DNA of 64,000 nucleotides from Mariniphaga sp963747515 (GCA_963747515.1 CAVVFN010000001.1:62001-126000), one strand, 5' to 3'; positions 17,914-27,029 are shown, counted from the stretch's first letter. Numbers and translations are program-made. The notes: a model not told the origin generated them from the letters alone.

Positions 17914-19365
17914 ATGAAAAAGCTATCTTATAATTTGATTGGTTTTTTGGCCATGATGTGCATATCATTGCAACTATTCTCACAAAATCCGGAAAATGTA
18001 GTTATTGTTAAACCAAAGGTAATTGATGATGTTCTCACCAATCCTGGAATTGGGTTTATGACATTTCAGCGTTTTAATGGGGATACTTTAAACCCAGGTA
18101 TGGGATGGACCGAAGGTTTCCCTATCGAATATCAGACATTTGACGGGGATCTTACCAATGAAAATCATCCTGCCACCACTATTGCTTACTGGCGGATTTA
18201 CTGGAAATTTATTGAACCGGAAAAAGGGCAATACCGATGGGATTTGATAGATGAAGCTTTAAAGGTAGCTGAGCAAAGGGGGCAAACTTTGTTGTTGCGC
18301 ATTGCACCCTATGGAACAGGAAAGCAAAAAGATGTACCCGATTGGTACAGGGAAATGGTAGGGCCTGAAACCGAATTTAAATACAACAATCCGGTAAATA
18401 AGTGGGCTGTTGACCCGGAAGATCCACGGTATGTGCAATATTTTGGCGGCTTAATCAGAGCTATGGGAGAACGTTACGACGGGCACCCTGATCTGGAGGC
18501 AGTTGATTTGTCGATTGTTGGGGCCTGGGGTGAAGGCGCCGGTTCTGAATTGCTGACACAAAAAGCAAGGGAGGGACTGGTTGATGCCTACACCGAATCT
18601 TTTGTCAAAACACCGCTGATCGCTTTGTTGATGGATGAAAAAACAAACAAGTATGCGAATGAAAATATTTCCGTTGGGTGGAGAGTCGATTGCATTGGCG
18701 ATCTTGGGTTTTGGGCGAAAGACCAAAACGGGTGGACACATATGTATGATTTCTATCCGCGCGAAATAATAAACACAGATGTTCAGGATAGCTGGAAGCA
18801 GTCACCCCTTAGTTTTGAAATATGTGGAACATTTTTGAGCTGGCGCGATAAACAAGGTTATGGAAGGGAAGAGGTAAAGTATATTTTTGATGAATCATTA
18901 AAGTGGCATATTTCATCCTTTAATGCCAAGTCGTCTCCTGTGCCTGAGGAGTGGCAGGATTTGGTAGATGAATGGCTTAAGAAAATGGGATACCGTTTTG
19001 CTCTAAGACGATTCACTTATCCTCCGGAAATAAAACAAAACGGAAAATTAGCTTTTACCTCCTGGTGGGAAAATAAAGGTGTTGCACCTTGTTACAAAGA
19101 TTTTATTCCTGCCATCAGGTTAAAGTCGGGTCAAAATGAGGAAGTAATGGTAGTCCCCCATGTAAATCTGAAAGACTGGTTACCGGGCGATATTGTTTTC
19201 GATGATGCGGTTTATGTTCCGCTCGATCTCCCTGCCGGAACTTACGATTTGCAAATTGGACTTGTCGACAGGCTAAAGCATAAACCAAGGGTGAATCTGG
19301 CTATTGAAGGAAAAGTTGAAGGGCCCTGGTATCAGCTGGGTAAAATTAAGGTGGTAAAAAATTGA
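17914..19365 (+). CDS. Secreted DUF4832-type glycosidase-like protein
   Basis: The 483-residue protein has a signal peptide (about residues 1-23, ending FSQNPE). The next part looks like a TIM-barrel glycosidase start: NPGIGFMTFQRFNGD, then YWRIYWKFIEPEKGQYRWDL (about 91-110), a pattern shared by GH42-like barrels where a strand is followed by a W-x-x-(I/L)-E-P-x-x-G-x-Y-x-(W/F) block. The region around DLSIVGAWGEGAGSE contains possible acidic catalytic residues. The C-terminal third (ENKGVAPCYKDFIPAIRLKS onward to GTYDLQIGLVDR) fits the DUF4832 beta-sandwich. Activity is not established for this family as far as I know. It is the first plus-strand gene after the repeat-rich spacer. Confidence 0.65.
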   Translation: MKKLSYNLIGFLAMMCISLQLFSQNPENVVIVKPKVIDDVLTNPGIGFMTFQRFNGDTLNPGMGWTEGFPIEYQTFDGDLTNENHPATTIAYWRIYWKFIEPEKGQYRWDLIDEALKVAEQRGQTLLLRIAPYGTGKQKDVPDWYREMVGPETEFKYNNPVNKWAVDPEDPRYVQYFGGLIRAMGERYDGHPDLEAVDLSIVGAWGEGAGSELLTQKAREGLVDAYTESFVKTPLIALLMDEKTNKYANENISVGWRVDCIGDLGFWAKDQNGWTHMYDFYPREIINTDVQDSWKQSPLSFEICGTFLSWRDKQGYGREEVKYIFDESLKWHISSFNAKSSPVPEEWQDLVDEWLKKMGYRFALRRFTYPPEIKQNGKLAFTSWWENKGVAPCYKDFIPAIRLKSGQNEEVMVVPHVNLKDWLPGDIVFDDAVYVPLDLPAGTYDLQIGLVDRLKHKPRVNLAIEGKVEGPWYQLGKIKVVKN

Positions 19366-19531
19366 CTAAAAAGTTTTTAAACTGGGTTTTCCTAAGGATA
19401 AATAAGTATCATTAACATAGCAAGGAAAGGTTCAAAAGCGCTTGATAAGAAACCCTATACCCATGTTTCCGGTTATCTCTCTCAAAGCGGGTGTAAGTTT
19501 AAGATCATGTTCAGTTTTTGTCACTATCGGG

Positions 19532-19539
19532 TAGTTTTG
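19532..19539 (+). promoter_or_regulatory. Candidate -7 element before the PfkB kinase gene
   Basis: TAGTTTTG matches TAnnTTTG and lies 42 bases before the ATG at 19582. The -33 position 19-21 bases upstream reads only partially like TTTG (TGTT), so this is a weak prediction. Confidence 0.35.
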
Positions 19540-19581
19540 TTAGAAAAATTAAGAATATTAACCTGTTAAAAATGAATTGGA

Positions 19582-20529
19582 ATGGATAAGTTATACGATG
19601 TTTTGGTAGTAGGCGAGTTAAATGTTGATTTGATTCTGGATGAAATTGAGAAATTTCCTGAAGTAGGAAAGGAAGTTCTGGCACAAAGAATGACCCTGAC
19701 CTTAGGTAGTTCATCCGCTATTTTTGCCAGCAATATATCAAGTTTGGGTGCACGTGTTGCCTATATCGGGAAGATAGGAAAAGATAAATTCGGAGAGGTT
19801 GTTTTAGAAAGCCTGCAAAAAAATAAAGTCGATATTTCTTTGATTAAAGTTGATGAAACATTAGGTACAGGAGCAACAGTAATTTTGAATGTTGATGAAG
19901 ACAGGGCAAATACGACCTATCCGGGGGCGATGGATCATCTGACCTTAGATGATATATCAGAAGAAGATTTGAAAAAAGCCCGACATCTTCATTTTTCTTC
20001 TTATTTTTTACAACCCGGAATGTGGGGAAGCCTGGGAAAGTTATTCAGAAAGGCTAAAAGTATGGGCATAACAACATCGTTTGATATGCAATGGGATCCC
20101 AAGGAAACCTGGGAATTGGATATTGAAGATGTATTGCCTCATGTTGATGTTTTTCTGCCCAATGAAACCGAATTACAGCTTTTAACAGGTAAAGAGAGTC
20201 TGGATGAAGCTATACAGTCGGTGAAAAAATACGTCCATATTTTGGTAGTCAAAAGGGGGAATAAAGGATCATTGGTATATTACCAGGACCAGCTTTCCGA
20301 ACTGCCTGCCTTTTTAAATAAGAATGTTATCGACGCTATAGGGGCAGGAGACAGCTTTAATGCCGGATTTATCTACAAATTTATCAGTGGCCGGCCTGTT
20401 TCGGAATGTCAGAAATTCGGCAATCTCACCGGTGCTGTGTCGACTACTGCTTCTGGAGGTACGGCTGCCTTCCAGGATTATGATAATTTTGTTAAAACTG
20501 CAAAGGAACGTTTTGGGATTGAGGTATAA
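19582..20529 (+). CDS. PfkB-family carbohydrate kinase
   Basis: The 315-residue protein is a cytoplasmic ribokinase/PfkB-fold kinase. It starts with LYDVLVVGELNVDLIL, contains the first family signature region GSSSAIFASNISSLGARVAYIGKIGKDKFG (about 45-74), and carries the second signature DAIGAGDSFNAGF with the catalytic base Asp257 in GAGDS. In the context of the downstream agaS and kbaZ/gatZ genes it may phosphorylate an amino sugar or a hexose or tagatose 6-phosphate, but PfkB substrates cannot be read from sequence alone. The in-frame ATG at 19582 is chosen because the ATG eleven bases earlier runs into a stop after five codons. It lies 27 bases before the next gene. Confidence 0.85.
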   Translation: MDKLYDVLVVGELNVDLILDEIEKFPEVGKEVLAQRMTLTLGSSSAIFASNISSLGARVAYIGKIGKDKFGEVVLESLQKNKVDISLIKVDETLGTGATVILNVDEDRANTTYPGAMDHLTLDDISEEDLKKARHLHFSSYFLQPGMWGSLGKLFRKAKSMGITTSFDMQWDPKETWELDIEDVLPHVDVFLPNETELQLLTGKESLDEAIQSVKKYVHILVVKRGNKGSLVYYQDQLSELPAFLNKNVIDAIGAGDSFNAGFIYKFISGRPVSECQKFGNLTGAVSTTASGGTAAFQDYDNFVKTAKERFGIEV

Positions 20530-20556
20530 AATAACATAAAACTAAATGGATAAAGA

Positions 20557-21777
20557 ATGAAACCTTCTTTTATGATATCAGGTATCCTTTTTACAGGAGC
20601 GATTGCTGGCATAAGCCTGACAAATGGTAAAATTAATGAGACAGGACAAACGGAGTCTGGTAAGAAACAGACAGTTCAACTGGAAATTCCCAGGATAGAT
20701 TTTGTTGAGATGGCGGCCCCGCAACCGCATGAGAAGGATCCTGCGGTTATCTGGTACGATGATTTTTCTTCTGAAAAGAACTACATGGACGGGACAGGTA
20801 AGATCGACTATAATATGGACTTCGGAACTGGTGGAGGCTCTGTGGATGCCGGATTTAACAAGGGAGATGTCACCGGAAGAGGTAACCGGAAAGTTGCCTT
20901 TGGTGATTTTCCTGCAGGCGGGAAAAAGGTGAGGGAAGGAGAGCAGTTCGACGAGGTGTACTGGCGAATCTATGTGAAGCATGAACACGGTTGGGAAGGC
21001 CGGCCGGTTAAGATGTCGCGGGCTACAAGTATCGTATCGTCAAACTGGCAGCAGGCAATGATTGCACATGTGTGGAGTGGCCCCGACAATTCACTTACCC
21101 TTGATCCGGCCAGCGGAGTGGAAGGACAAACCGATGTTATTGCCACCCGGAACTACAATGATTTCGATAAATTAACCTGGCTTGGAAACAGGCCTGCTTC
21201 CAAATTTCAGATTTCGGCTACTGAGGAAAGCGGCCGTTGGATCTTAGTGGAATCAAGAGCAAAATTAAATACACCGGGGAAAAGTGACGGCATTAATCAG
21301 CTGTGGATTGACGGGCGGCTGGAAGCAGAACGTAAAAATTTAAACTTCAGGGGAAAATATACCGCGCTTGGTATCAATGCCGTTTTTCTTGAATCCTACT
21401 GGAATAAAGGCTCGGTAAAAACCCAGAACCGCTGGTACGATAATTTCGTGATTTCAACAAAACCAATTGGACCGGTGGTTTGTCCTGCCAATCCGGTACT
21501 GCATAAGAATCCATACTACGGCCCGGGTAAGCTGGCAGAATGGGAAGTAGAGCTTTCATCCGATTACAACGGAAACGATGTGGTTTTTAATTCCGGTAAA
21601 TTAAAAGATGCAGAACAGGTTACTGTAAATAAAAAATCGGGGAAATTCGTTGGATCGCTTGCTAAAAAATCTTCCCTTGAATCGGGGAAAATTTATTTCT
21701 GCAGGGTTCGCCAGAAAAGTTCGGAGGGCAACTGGTCGGACTGGAGTGACTGGCACCAGGGATTTAAAGTATTGTAA
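20557..21777 (+). CDS. Secreted unknown protein, concanavalin-like domain plus FN3-like tail
   Basis: The 406-residue protein is not recognised as a named family. It has a short hydrophobic leader (FMISGILFTGAIAGISLT), so export is likely. The central part (about residues 60-300) reads like a jelly-roll: WYDDFSSEKNYMDG, EVYWRIYVKHEHGWEG, GRWILVESRAKLNTPG, DGINQLWIDGRL, RWYDNFVIST. This layout resembles polysaccharide-lyase or lectin-type folds that examine particle-like glycans. The C-terminal 90 residues resemble a fibronectin III-like domain (FCRVRQKSSEGNWSDWSDWH). It probably belongs to the same transcript as the PfkB kinase. A lyase or carbohydrate-binding role is only a suggestion. Confidence 0.7.
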   Translation: MKPSFMISGILFTGAIAGISLTNGKINETGQTESGKKQTVQLEIPRIDFVEMAAPQPHEKDPAVIWYDDFSSEKNYMDGTGKIDYNMDFGTGGGSVDAGFNKGDVTGRGNRKVAFGDFPAGGKKVREGEQFDEVYWRIYVKHEHGWEGRPVKMSRATSIVSSNWQQAMIAHVWSGPDNSLTLDPASGVEGQTDVIATRNYNDFDKLTWLGNRPASKFQISATEESGRWILVESRAKLNTPGKSDGINQLWIDGRLEAERKNLNFRGKYTALGINAVFLESYWNKGSVKTQNRWYDNFVISTKPIGPVVCPANPVLHKNPYYGPGKLAEWEVELSSDYNGNDVVFNSGKLKDAEQVTVNKKSGKFVGSLAKKSSLESGKIYFCRVRQKSSEGNWSDWSDWHQGFKVL

Positions 21778-21820
21778 GAGAAATTTTCCGAATAAATTGA
21801 ATGAAAAAATTTTTTGTTTT

Positions 21821-21863
21821 TTAAAATCAACTTAACTTATGGTTGATTTTAATTTTAATCAAC
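21821..21863 (+). promoter_or_regulatory. Two mutually exclusive hairpins before the amidohydrolase gene
   Basis: Arm 1 TTAAAATCAAC (21821-21831) pairs perfectly with arm 2 GTTGATTTTAA (21842-21852). Arm 2 can instead pair through GTTGATT (21842-21848) with AATCAAC (21857-21863), which ends 7 bases before the ATG at 21871. The first hairpin, followed by a T-rich stretch, may be a terminator for the upstream gene; the second could mask the ribosome-binding region. An attenuator-like switch is inference. Confidence 0.45.
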
Positions 21864-21870
21864 TCTTATC

Positions 21871-22989
21871 ATGAAAAACAGAATAAGAAAAATAAATCAA
21901 AGGATTAAAATACTGCTGATAATTGCCTTTTCGTTGGTGGTAAAGGAGGCTTTTCCCCAGAACGGTGATCTTAAACTGCTTGACTGGCAACCTAAAAGCC
22001 AGATGGTGGTGAAGGAAACGAAAATTATTAAACCCAGGTATCCGGTAATCGATATTCACAACCACCTGAGAGATCTCAGCAAGGCAGAATATTATCTGCA
22101 AGAGATGGATAAGGCAGGTGTTTGGATATGCATCGGATTAGACGGGCTTTCAAAGGATGATTTTTATAAAAAACATCTGGAAGCATCGCATAGTGTGTCT
22201 AAAGAACGTTTTCAAATTTATTTTTCACCTGATTTCAGTAAAATAGAAGAACCCGATTTTGGAATCAGGGAGGCACAGAAACTTGAAGAAGCTGTAAAAA
22301 TGGGAGTTCGCGGTTTAAAAATTTTTAAAAGCCTCGGTCTTGAATTTAAGGATAAAAATGGGAATTACATTCGTGTTGATGATCCGCGCATCGACCCCAT
22401 CTGGGCTAAATGCGGAGAGTTGGGAATACCTGTTATGATACATGTTTCCGATCCAAAGGCATTTCACGCGGGTCCGGTTGATAAATACAACGAAAGGTAC
22501 GATGAGCTTGCTCTTCGTCCGGAGTGGTCGTTTTATGGAGACGAATTTCCTACAAAAGATGAGATACTGGAACAAAGAAACCGGGTTATTGAACGTCATC
22601 CAAATACAATCTTTATTGGTGCTCATATGGGTAACCTTCCCGAAGAACTGGGACGTGTCTCAATGTGGTTGGAAAAATACCCTAATTTTTATGTTGATAT
22701 TAATGCCCGTATTAGTGAAATGGGACGGCAGCCCTATACTGCCCGAAGATTTATGATAAAATATCAGGACAGAATCCTGTTTGGTACAGATACCCCGCCT
22801 AATGCGGAATCTTACCGGGTTTATTACCGTTTTCTGGAAACGGATGATGAATATTTTGATCCTACACCTGCCCACAAACAACAAGGCAGATGGATGATTT
22901 ACGGGGTGTATCTCCCCGATGAGGTGCTCGAAAAGATCTACAATAAAAATGCCCTTAAAATTATGAGCATGTACAAAGGTATTTATTAG
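21871..22989 (+). CDS. Secreted amidohydrolase-2 family metal-dependent hydrolase
   Basis: The 372-residue protein has an N-terminal export segment (ILLIIAFSLVVKEAFPQ) and a TIM-barrel amidohydrolase-related domain. Metal-site motifs are present in order: IDIHNHL (about 57-63), GLKIFKSLG with the lysine position, PVMIHVSDP, FIGAHMGN and LFGTDTPPN. These correspond to HxH, the later His ligands and the final Asp. Members hydrolyse amides, lactones or decarboxylate cyclic acids; the substrate is unknown. Export is unusual for the superfamily and suggests action on a glycan-derived or phenolic compound in the periplasm. It is paired with a paralog at 23206-24231; both end with a V-L-E-K-I-Y-x-K-N-A-L helix. 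Confidence 0.8.
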   Translation: MKNRIRKINQRIKILLIIAFSLVVKEAFPQNGDLKLLDWQPKSQMVVKETKIIKPRYPVIDIHNHLRDLSKAEYYLQEMDKAGVWICIGLDGLSKDDFYKKHLEASHSVSKERFQIYFSPDFSKIEEPDFGIREAQKLEEAVKMGVRGLKIFKSLGLEFKDKNGNYIRVDDPRIDPIWAKCGELGIPVMIHVSDPKAFHAGPVDKYNERYDELALRPEWSFYGDEFPTKDEILEQRNRVIERHPNTIFIGAHMGNLPEELGRVSMWLEKYPNFYVDINARISEMGRQPYTARRFMIKYQDRILFGTDTPPNAESYRVYYRFLETDDEYFDPTPAHKQQGRWMIYGVYLPDEVLEKIYNKNALKIMSMYKGIY

Positions 22990-23205
22990 TAAAATAATAA
23001 ATAATGAAGGCCAAACGGAACTATGACCGGAGAGCTTCTGTTTAAAACATTGGTAAAAGATTCAGATAAAATTGACAATCCATTTTTTTTCATGATAATT
23101 ATAATTCCGCATTATGGTAATTTTGGTAGCAATGAAATCTGACTGTTTTTTTAGAATGAATAAATTGCATGTATTTTAAATTAAAAATCCATATTTAACA
23201 GACTA

Positions 23206-24231
23206 ATGAAAGCATTGCTGATAAGTATTCTGACCCTGGTATCTTTTACCGGCTTTGGACAATTTGAAACAAAATATCCGGATATACCCAGGATTGATGT
23301 GCATGTGCATATTAACAACAATTACACGGGTATAAAAAATTACCTGGTGCTAAGAGAAAACATGCTTAAAAAAAATAAAACTGACCTTGCCATGCTTATT
23401 AATTTAGGTGGGGAAGAGTCAATTGATACCATAAGTGAAGTAAGCGGCAACAGAATAATGACATGTATCAGTGATTATCGTCCGTTTAGGGGGTTGAACC
23501 ATAAACCTGAGGATATGGCCTCAAGCCTTAAGCGAGGATATGCCGGATATAAAATTTGGTATGGTCCTTATTCAAGAGGGTTAAAAAAAGGTGAAGAGGG
23601 TTTTAAATATATCGATGATCCTGTACATGAACCCATGTTTACTGCTATGGAAGAGACAGGCATGCCTGGCGCATCTGTTCACATTGCTGATCCAAATGGA
23701 CCGTTCTGGGACAGAGGAAAATGGGCAGCCGATCCGGTTGAATACTGGAGACAGATCATTGGACTGGAAAGGGTACTTCAGCGACATCCCAAGCTCTTAA
23801 TTGTTGCGGCACATGGGGCATGGCTTGTTGTTCAGGATGCACAAATCGATTTCCTGAGATATTTGCTTTCCACTTATCCAAATTTTTATGTTGATCTTGC
23901 TGCCACATTCCAGTATTATCATCTGGTGAATTACGATAACCTCCGTGATTTTATTATTGAATATTCAGATCGCATTCTTTACGGTACAGATATTGGAATT
24001 ATTAAAAATGAATCGGAAGTTCCTGAATACATTAATCGCTATGCACGCACATTCCGAATGCTTGAAACCGATGAAAGGGTTGAAGGAGGGTTTTTTGGAA
24101 TGAATCCGGCAAAGGGACTTAATTTGCCTAAAGATGTTCTTGAAAAAATTTATTACAAAAATGCACTGGGTATATATCCAGGCATTAAAGATAAAATGAA
24201 CAGTTTAGGTTATATTGTGGCAAATTTTTAA
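23206..24231 (+). CDS. Second secreted amidohydrolase-2 family protein
   Basis: The 341-residue protein starts with a signal peptide (LLISILTLVSFTGFGQ). The barrel has the motifs RIDVHVHI (about 29-36), GYKIWYGPYS, ASVHIADP, IVAAHGAW and LYGTDIGI, the usual metal ligand positions of amidohydrolase-related enzymes. It is a diverged paralog of the gene 217 bases upstream and shares the C-terminal DVLEKIYYKNALGI signature. The 217-base gap contains TAATTTTG (23118-23125), which could serve as a -7 element, so it may be transcribed separately. The substrate is unknown. It could be a secreted deacetylase or lactonase working with the glycan-degrading genes around it, but this is inferred from position only. 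Confidence 0.8.
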   Translation: MKALLISILTLVSFTGFGQFETKYPDIPRIDVHVHINNNYTGIKNYLVLRENMLKKNKTDLAMLINLGGEESIDTISEVSGNRIMTCISDYRPFRGLNHKPEDMASSLKRGYAGYKIWYGPYSRGLKKGEEGFKYIDDPVHEPMFTAMEETGMPGASVHIADPNGPFWDRGKWAADPVEYWRQIIGLERVLQRHPKLLIVAAHGAWLVVQDAQIDFLRYLLSTYPNFYVDLAATFQYYHLVNYDNLRDFIIEYSDRILYGTDIGIIKNESEVPEYINRYARTFRMLETDERVEGGFFGMNPAKGLNLPKDVLEKIYYKNALGIYPGIKDKMNSLGYIVANF

Positions 24232-24485
24232 TAAAATACAAAAATAAACAGGAAATTGCAGCAAGGATATGAATAGAAGCTTAGGATTTGATTAAGGAAT
24301 TACCGGTGTCATTTTAAAAGCACAGCATAAAATAATGTTCACTCGGATAAACTAAATTCAGATTATAAATTTCTGTTATTTATGCGATTAAGTTAGCTGC
24401 TTTTTATTTGATTGAACTACTGTATTTATTTTTATAGATTATGATTATAATATGTAAGAACTATAATGAAACTTTTTAAAATATC

Positions 24486-24516
24486 TTTGGAAAGAAAATG
24501 AAATGATTTAAATTTG
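24486..24516 (+). promoter_or_regulatory. Bacteroidetes-type promoter of the agaS operon
   Basis: TTTG at 24486-24489 is followed after exactly 19 bases by TAAATTTG at 24509-24516, a full match to the TTTG-N19-21-TAnnTTTG consensus. Transcription would start about 7 bases later, leaving a leader of roughly 15-18 bases before the ATG at 24539. The remaining part of the 307-base gap 24232-24538 is AT-rich with no frame of note. Confidence 0.7.
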
Positions 24517-24538
24517 TAATGAAATAAAACACGCATAA

Positions 24539-25711
24539 ATGGGATATTTAAATTTTGACCAGGAAGAACTGGAAAAAAGAGGAGCTGCTCATACAGCTAA
24601 AGAGATTGATAATCAGCCGGATTTGTGGATGAAAACATACAGGAGTTTTCTTGGACAAAGAGAAGAAATATTAAATTTTATTGAAAAGGTCTGGGAAAAT
24701 GATTTTCCGTATATCCTATTTACTGGTGCCGGAAGCTCTGCTTTCGTCGGAGAAGCACTGGCAGGTTCCTTTCAGCGTAAGTGGAAAGGTATTAGCCGGG
24801 CAGTCAGTACGACCGATTTAATTACTCATCCCGAGAATTATTTTATAAAAACGAGACCTACGCTGTTGGTATCGTTTGCCCGTTCGGGCGATAGTCCCGA
24901 AAGCCTGTATTCCATATTGCTTGCCAGGGATTATTGTGACGAATTGTACGAATTCAATATCACATGCAATAAGGATGGTGAACTGGCAAAAAGGAAGGAA
25001 GAAAAAAACACGTATGTTTTTTTATTGCCTGAGGAATCGAATGATCAATCGTTAGCCATGACCAGTTCCTTTTCATCGATGTTACTCGCCGGGCTGCTTG
25101 TTTTAAACATCAGGCAGGCGGAACAAATAAAACCTGTTATTCAACGGATATGTAAATTGGGAAAGTATATTTTAACAGAATATTTACAAGGGCTGAAGCA
25201 AATTGCAGAAATGAAATTTGAAAGGATGGTATTCCTGGGTTCAGGACCGCTGTTTGGAATAGCACATGAGTCGCACCTGAAAGTGCAGGAACTATCCAAT
25301 GGAGAAATCATATGTAAGTTCGATTCCTTTCTGGGATTCAGGCATGGTCCAAAGGCAGTGGTAAATGATGCAACAGTAGTGGTTTATCTTTTATCTAATA
25401 ACTCCTATTCCGGACTTTATGAATTGGACCTGGTCAGGTCGGTAATTACTACTGCAGCCGGTGAAAAATCGGTGGCCATAGGAAACGGGTTCGATGAAAA
25501 GGAATTTCATTTTGATTTATCTGTTCATTTTCCGGAGGACCTGGATGAGATTCCTGAAGAGTTTTTGCCTGTATTTTATGTTCTTCCAGCTCAGATTATT
25601 GGATTTTACAAATCGCTTCATTTAGGATTGTCTCCTGATTCTCCATCAAAAAATGGCGCAATTTCCAGAGTGGTACAGGGAGTAAAAATTCATCATCCAG
25701 TTAAGAATTGA
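24539..25711 (+). CDS. agaS: AgaS-type SIS-domain sugar-phosphate deaminase/isomerase
   Basis: The 390-residue protein has two SIS (sugar isomerase) domains. The first includes YILFTGAGSSAFVGEAL (about 59-75) and LLVSFARSGDSPES with the serine-rich phosphate-binding loop. The second includes RMVFLGSGPLFGIAHESHLKVQEL-type sequence and the FRHGPKAVV motif typical of AgaS and GlmS isomerase domains. AgaS converts galactosamine 6-phosphate to tagatose 6-phosphate with loss of ammonia in the N-acetylgalactosamine route. Length fits the family. The next gene begins one base after its stop codon, so the two are translationally linked, and its partner kbaZ/gatZ supports the tagatose pathway assignment. 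No leader peptide is seen, so it is cytoplasmic. Confidence 0.85.
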   Translation: MGYLNFDQEELEKRGAAHTAKEIDNQPDLWMKTYRSFLGQREEILNFIEKVWENDFPYILFTGAGSSAFVGEALAGSFQRKWKGISRAVSTTDLITHPENYFIKTRPTLLVSFARSGDSPESLYSILLARDYCDELYEFNITCNKDGELAKRKEEKNTYVFLLPEESNDQSLAMTSSFSSMLLAGLLVLNIRQAEQIKPVIQRICKLGKYILTEYLQGLKQIAEMKFERMVFLGSGPLFGIAHESHLKVQELSNGEIICKFDSFLGFRHGPKAVVNDATVVVYLLSNNSYSGLYELDLVRSVITTAAGEKSVAIGNGFDEKEFHFDLSVHFPEDLDEIPEEFLPVFYVLPAQIIGFYKSLHLGLSPDSPSKNGAISRVVQGVKIHHPVKN

Positions 25712-25712
25712 T

Positions 25713-27029
25713 ATGAATAATGCCAGAGATTCTTTTATCAACTTGTTGAAAGAGAACAGAAAAGGAGCGCTTAAAGGAATTTATTCTGTTTGCTCTGCCA
25801 ATTACGATGTACTTGAAGCATGTTTTCTCCAGGCGAAAGAGGAGGATGGAATTCTGTTAATTGAATCTACATCGAACCAGGTCGACCAGTATGGTGGTTA
25901 TACCGGAATGAAACCGGCAGATTTTGTCGGTTATGTGAATTCAATAGCTGAAAAGGTTAATTTTCCTGTAGAAAAAGTTTTATTGGGAGGCGATCATCTT
26001 GGACCTAATCCATGGAAAGACCTTCCTGCTGAAAAGGCAATGGCTCAAGCTAAAGTCCTTATTGAAGAGTATGTTAAGGAGGGTTATCTGAAAATACATT
26101 TGGATACGAGCATGTTTTGTGCCGATGATGAAGGTGACAGACGAAAGCCTATGAACGATGAAATAGTTGCGGCCAGGACTTCAGCATTGTGTAAGGTTGC
26201 TGAAGATTCGTGGGGGAAATTTCGAAAGGGAAATCCTAAGCCTGTTTATATAATCGGAACAGAAGTCCCTGTTCCCGGAGGAGCTCAGGAAAACGAGGAT
26301 GTGGTGATTCCTACATCACCCGAAGATGCTGCCCGGACTATTGAAGTTACAAAAAAATATTTTGAAGAAGCGGGTTTGTCTGAGGCATGGGAACGTGTGG
26401 TCGGTACTGTTGTCCAACCCGGTGTGGAATTCAGCGATGATAGGATATTTAATTATCAAAGACAACATTCAAGAAAACTAAGTGAAAAAATATTGGAATT
26501 TGATAATCTGGTTTATGAAGCTCATTCTACAGATTACCAAACAGAAGGAGGTTTAAAGGCATTGGTTGAAGATCATTTTTGTATATTGAAAGTTGGTCCC
26601 TGGTTAACTTTCGCATACAGGGAAGCATTATTCGCACTGGAATTAATGGAAATTGAGCTGAAAGGGAAAAGTTATAAAGGATTATCCCGATTAAGGGAAA
26701 CATTGGACCGGGTTATGCTTAAGGAACCTGTTTTTTGGAAAAAGTATTACCAGGGTGATGAACAACAACTGGCACTTAAGAGAAAGTACAGTTTTTCAGA
26801 TCGTTCCAGGTATTATTGGCCAATGCCGGAGCTTGATTCAGCAAAGAACATTTTATACAGCAATCTTAGTGGTAATAAAATACCATTATCTTTGTTAAGC
26901 CAGTATATGCCGGTTCAATTTTACAAGGTTTGTGAAGGATTACTCGATCCGGAACCAGAACAATTGGTGCATAGTCATATACAAACTGTTGCAGGTATTT
27001 ATTCCAGGGCATGTGGATATTCGAAATAG
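25713..27029 (+). CDS. kbaZ: KbaZ/GatZ-family tagatose-bisphosphate aldolase subunit or tagatose-6-P epimerase
   Basis: The 438-residue protein matches the GatZ/KbaZ family over its full length: GIYSVCSANYDVLEA (about 22-36), LLIESTSNQVDQYGGYTGM (about 48-66), VLLGGDHLGPNPW (about 88-100) and LDTSMFCADD. In enterobacteria this protein stabilises the catalytic aldolase KbaY/GatY, but no KbaY gene is visible here. In Agrobacterium a GatZ homologue has been reported to act alone as a tagatose-6-phosphate 4-epimerase producing fructose 6-phosphate, which would fit an operon without the aldolase. It starts one base after agaS and ends 78 bases before the GH20 gene. Confidence 0.85.
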   Translation: MNNARDSFINLLKENRKGALKGIYSVCSANYDVLEACFLQAKEEDGILLIESTSNQVDQYGGYTGMKPADFVGYVNSIAEKVNFPVEKVLLGGDHLGPNPWKDLPAEKAMAQAKVLIEEYVKEGYLKIHLDTSMFCADDEGDRRKPMNDEIVAARTSALCKVAEDSWGKFRKGNPKPVYIIGTEVPVPGGAQENEDVVIPTSPEDAARTIEVTKKYFEEAGLSEAWERVVGTVVQPGVEFSDDRIFNYQRQHSRKLSEKILEFDNLVYEAHSTDYQTEGGLKALVEDHFCILKVGPWLTFAYREALFALELMEIELKGKSYKGLSRLRETLDRVMLKEPVFWKKYYQGDEQQLALKRKYSFSDRSRYYWPMPELDSAKNILYSNLSGNKIPLSLLSQYMPVQFYKVCEGLLDPEPEQLVHSHIQTVAGIYSRACGYSK

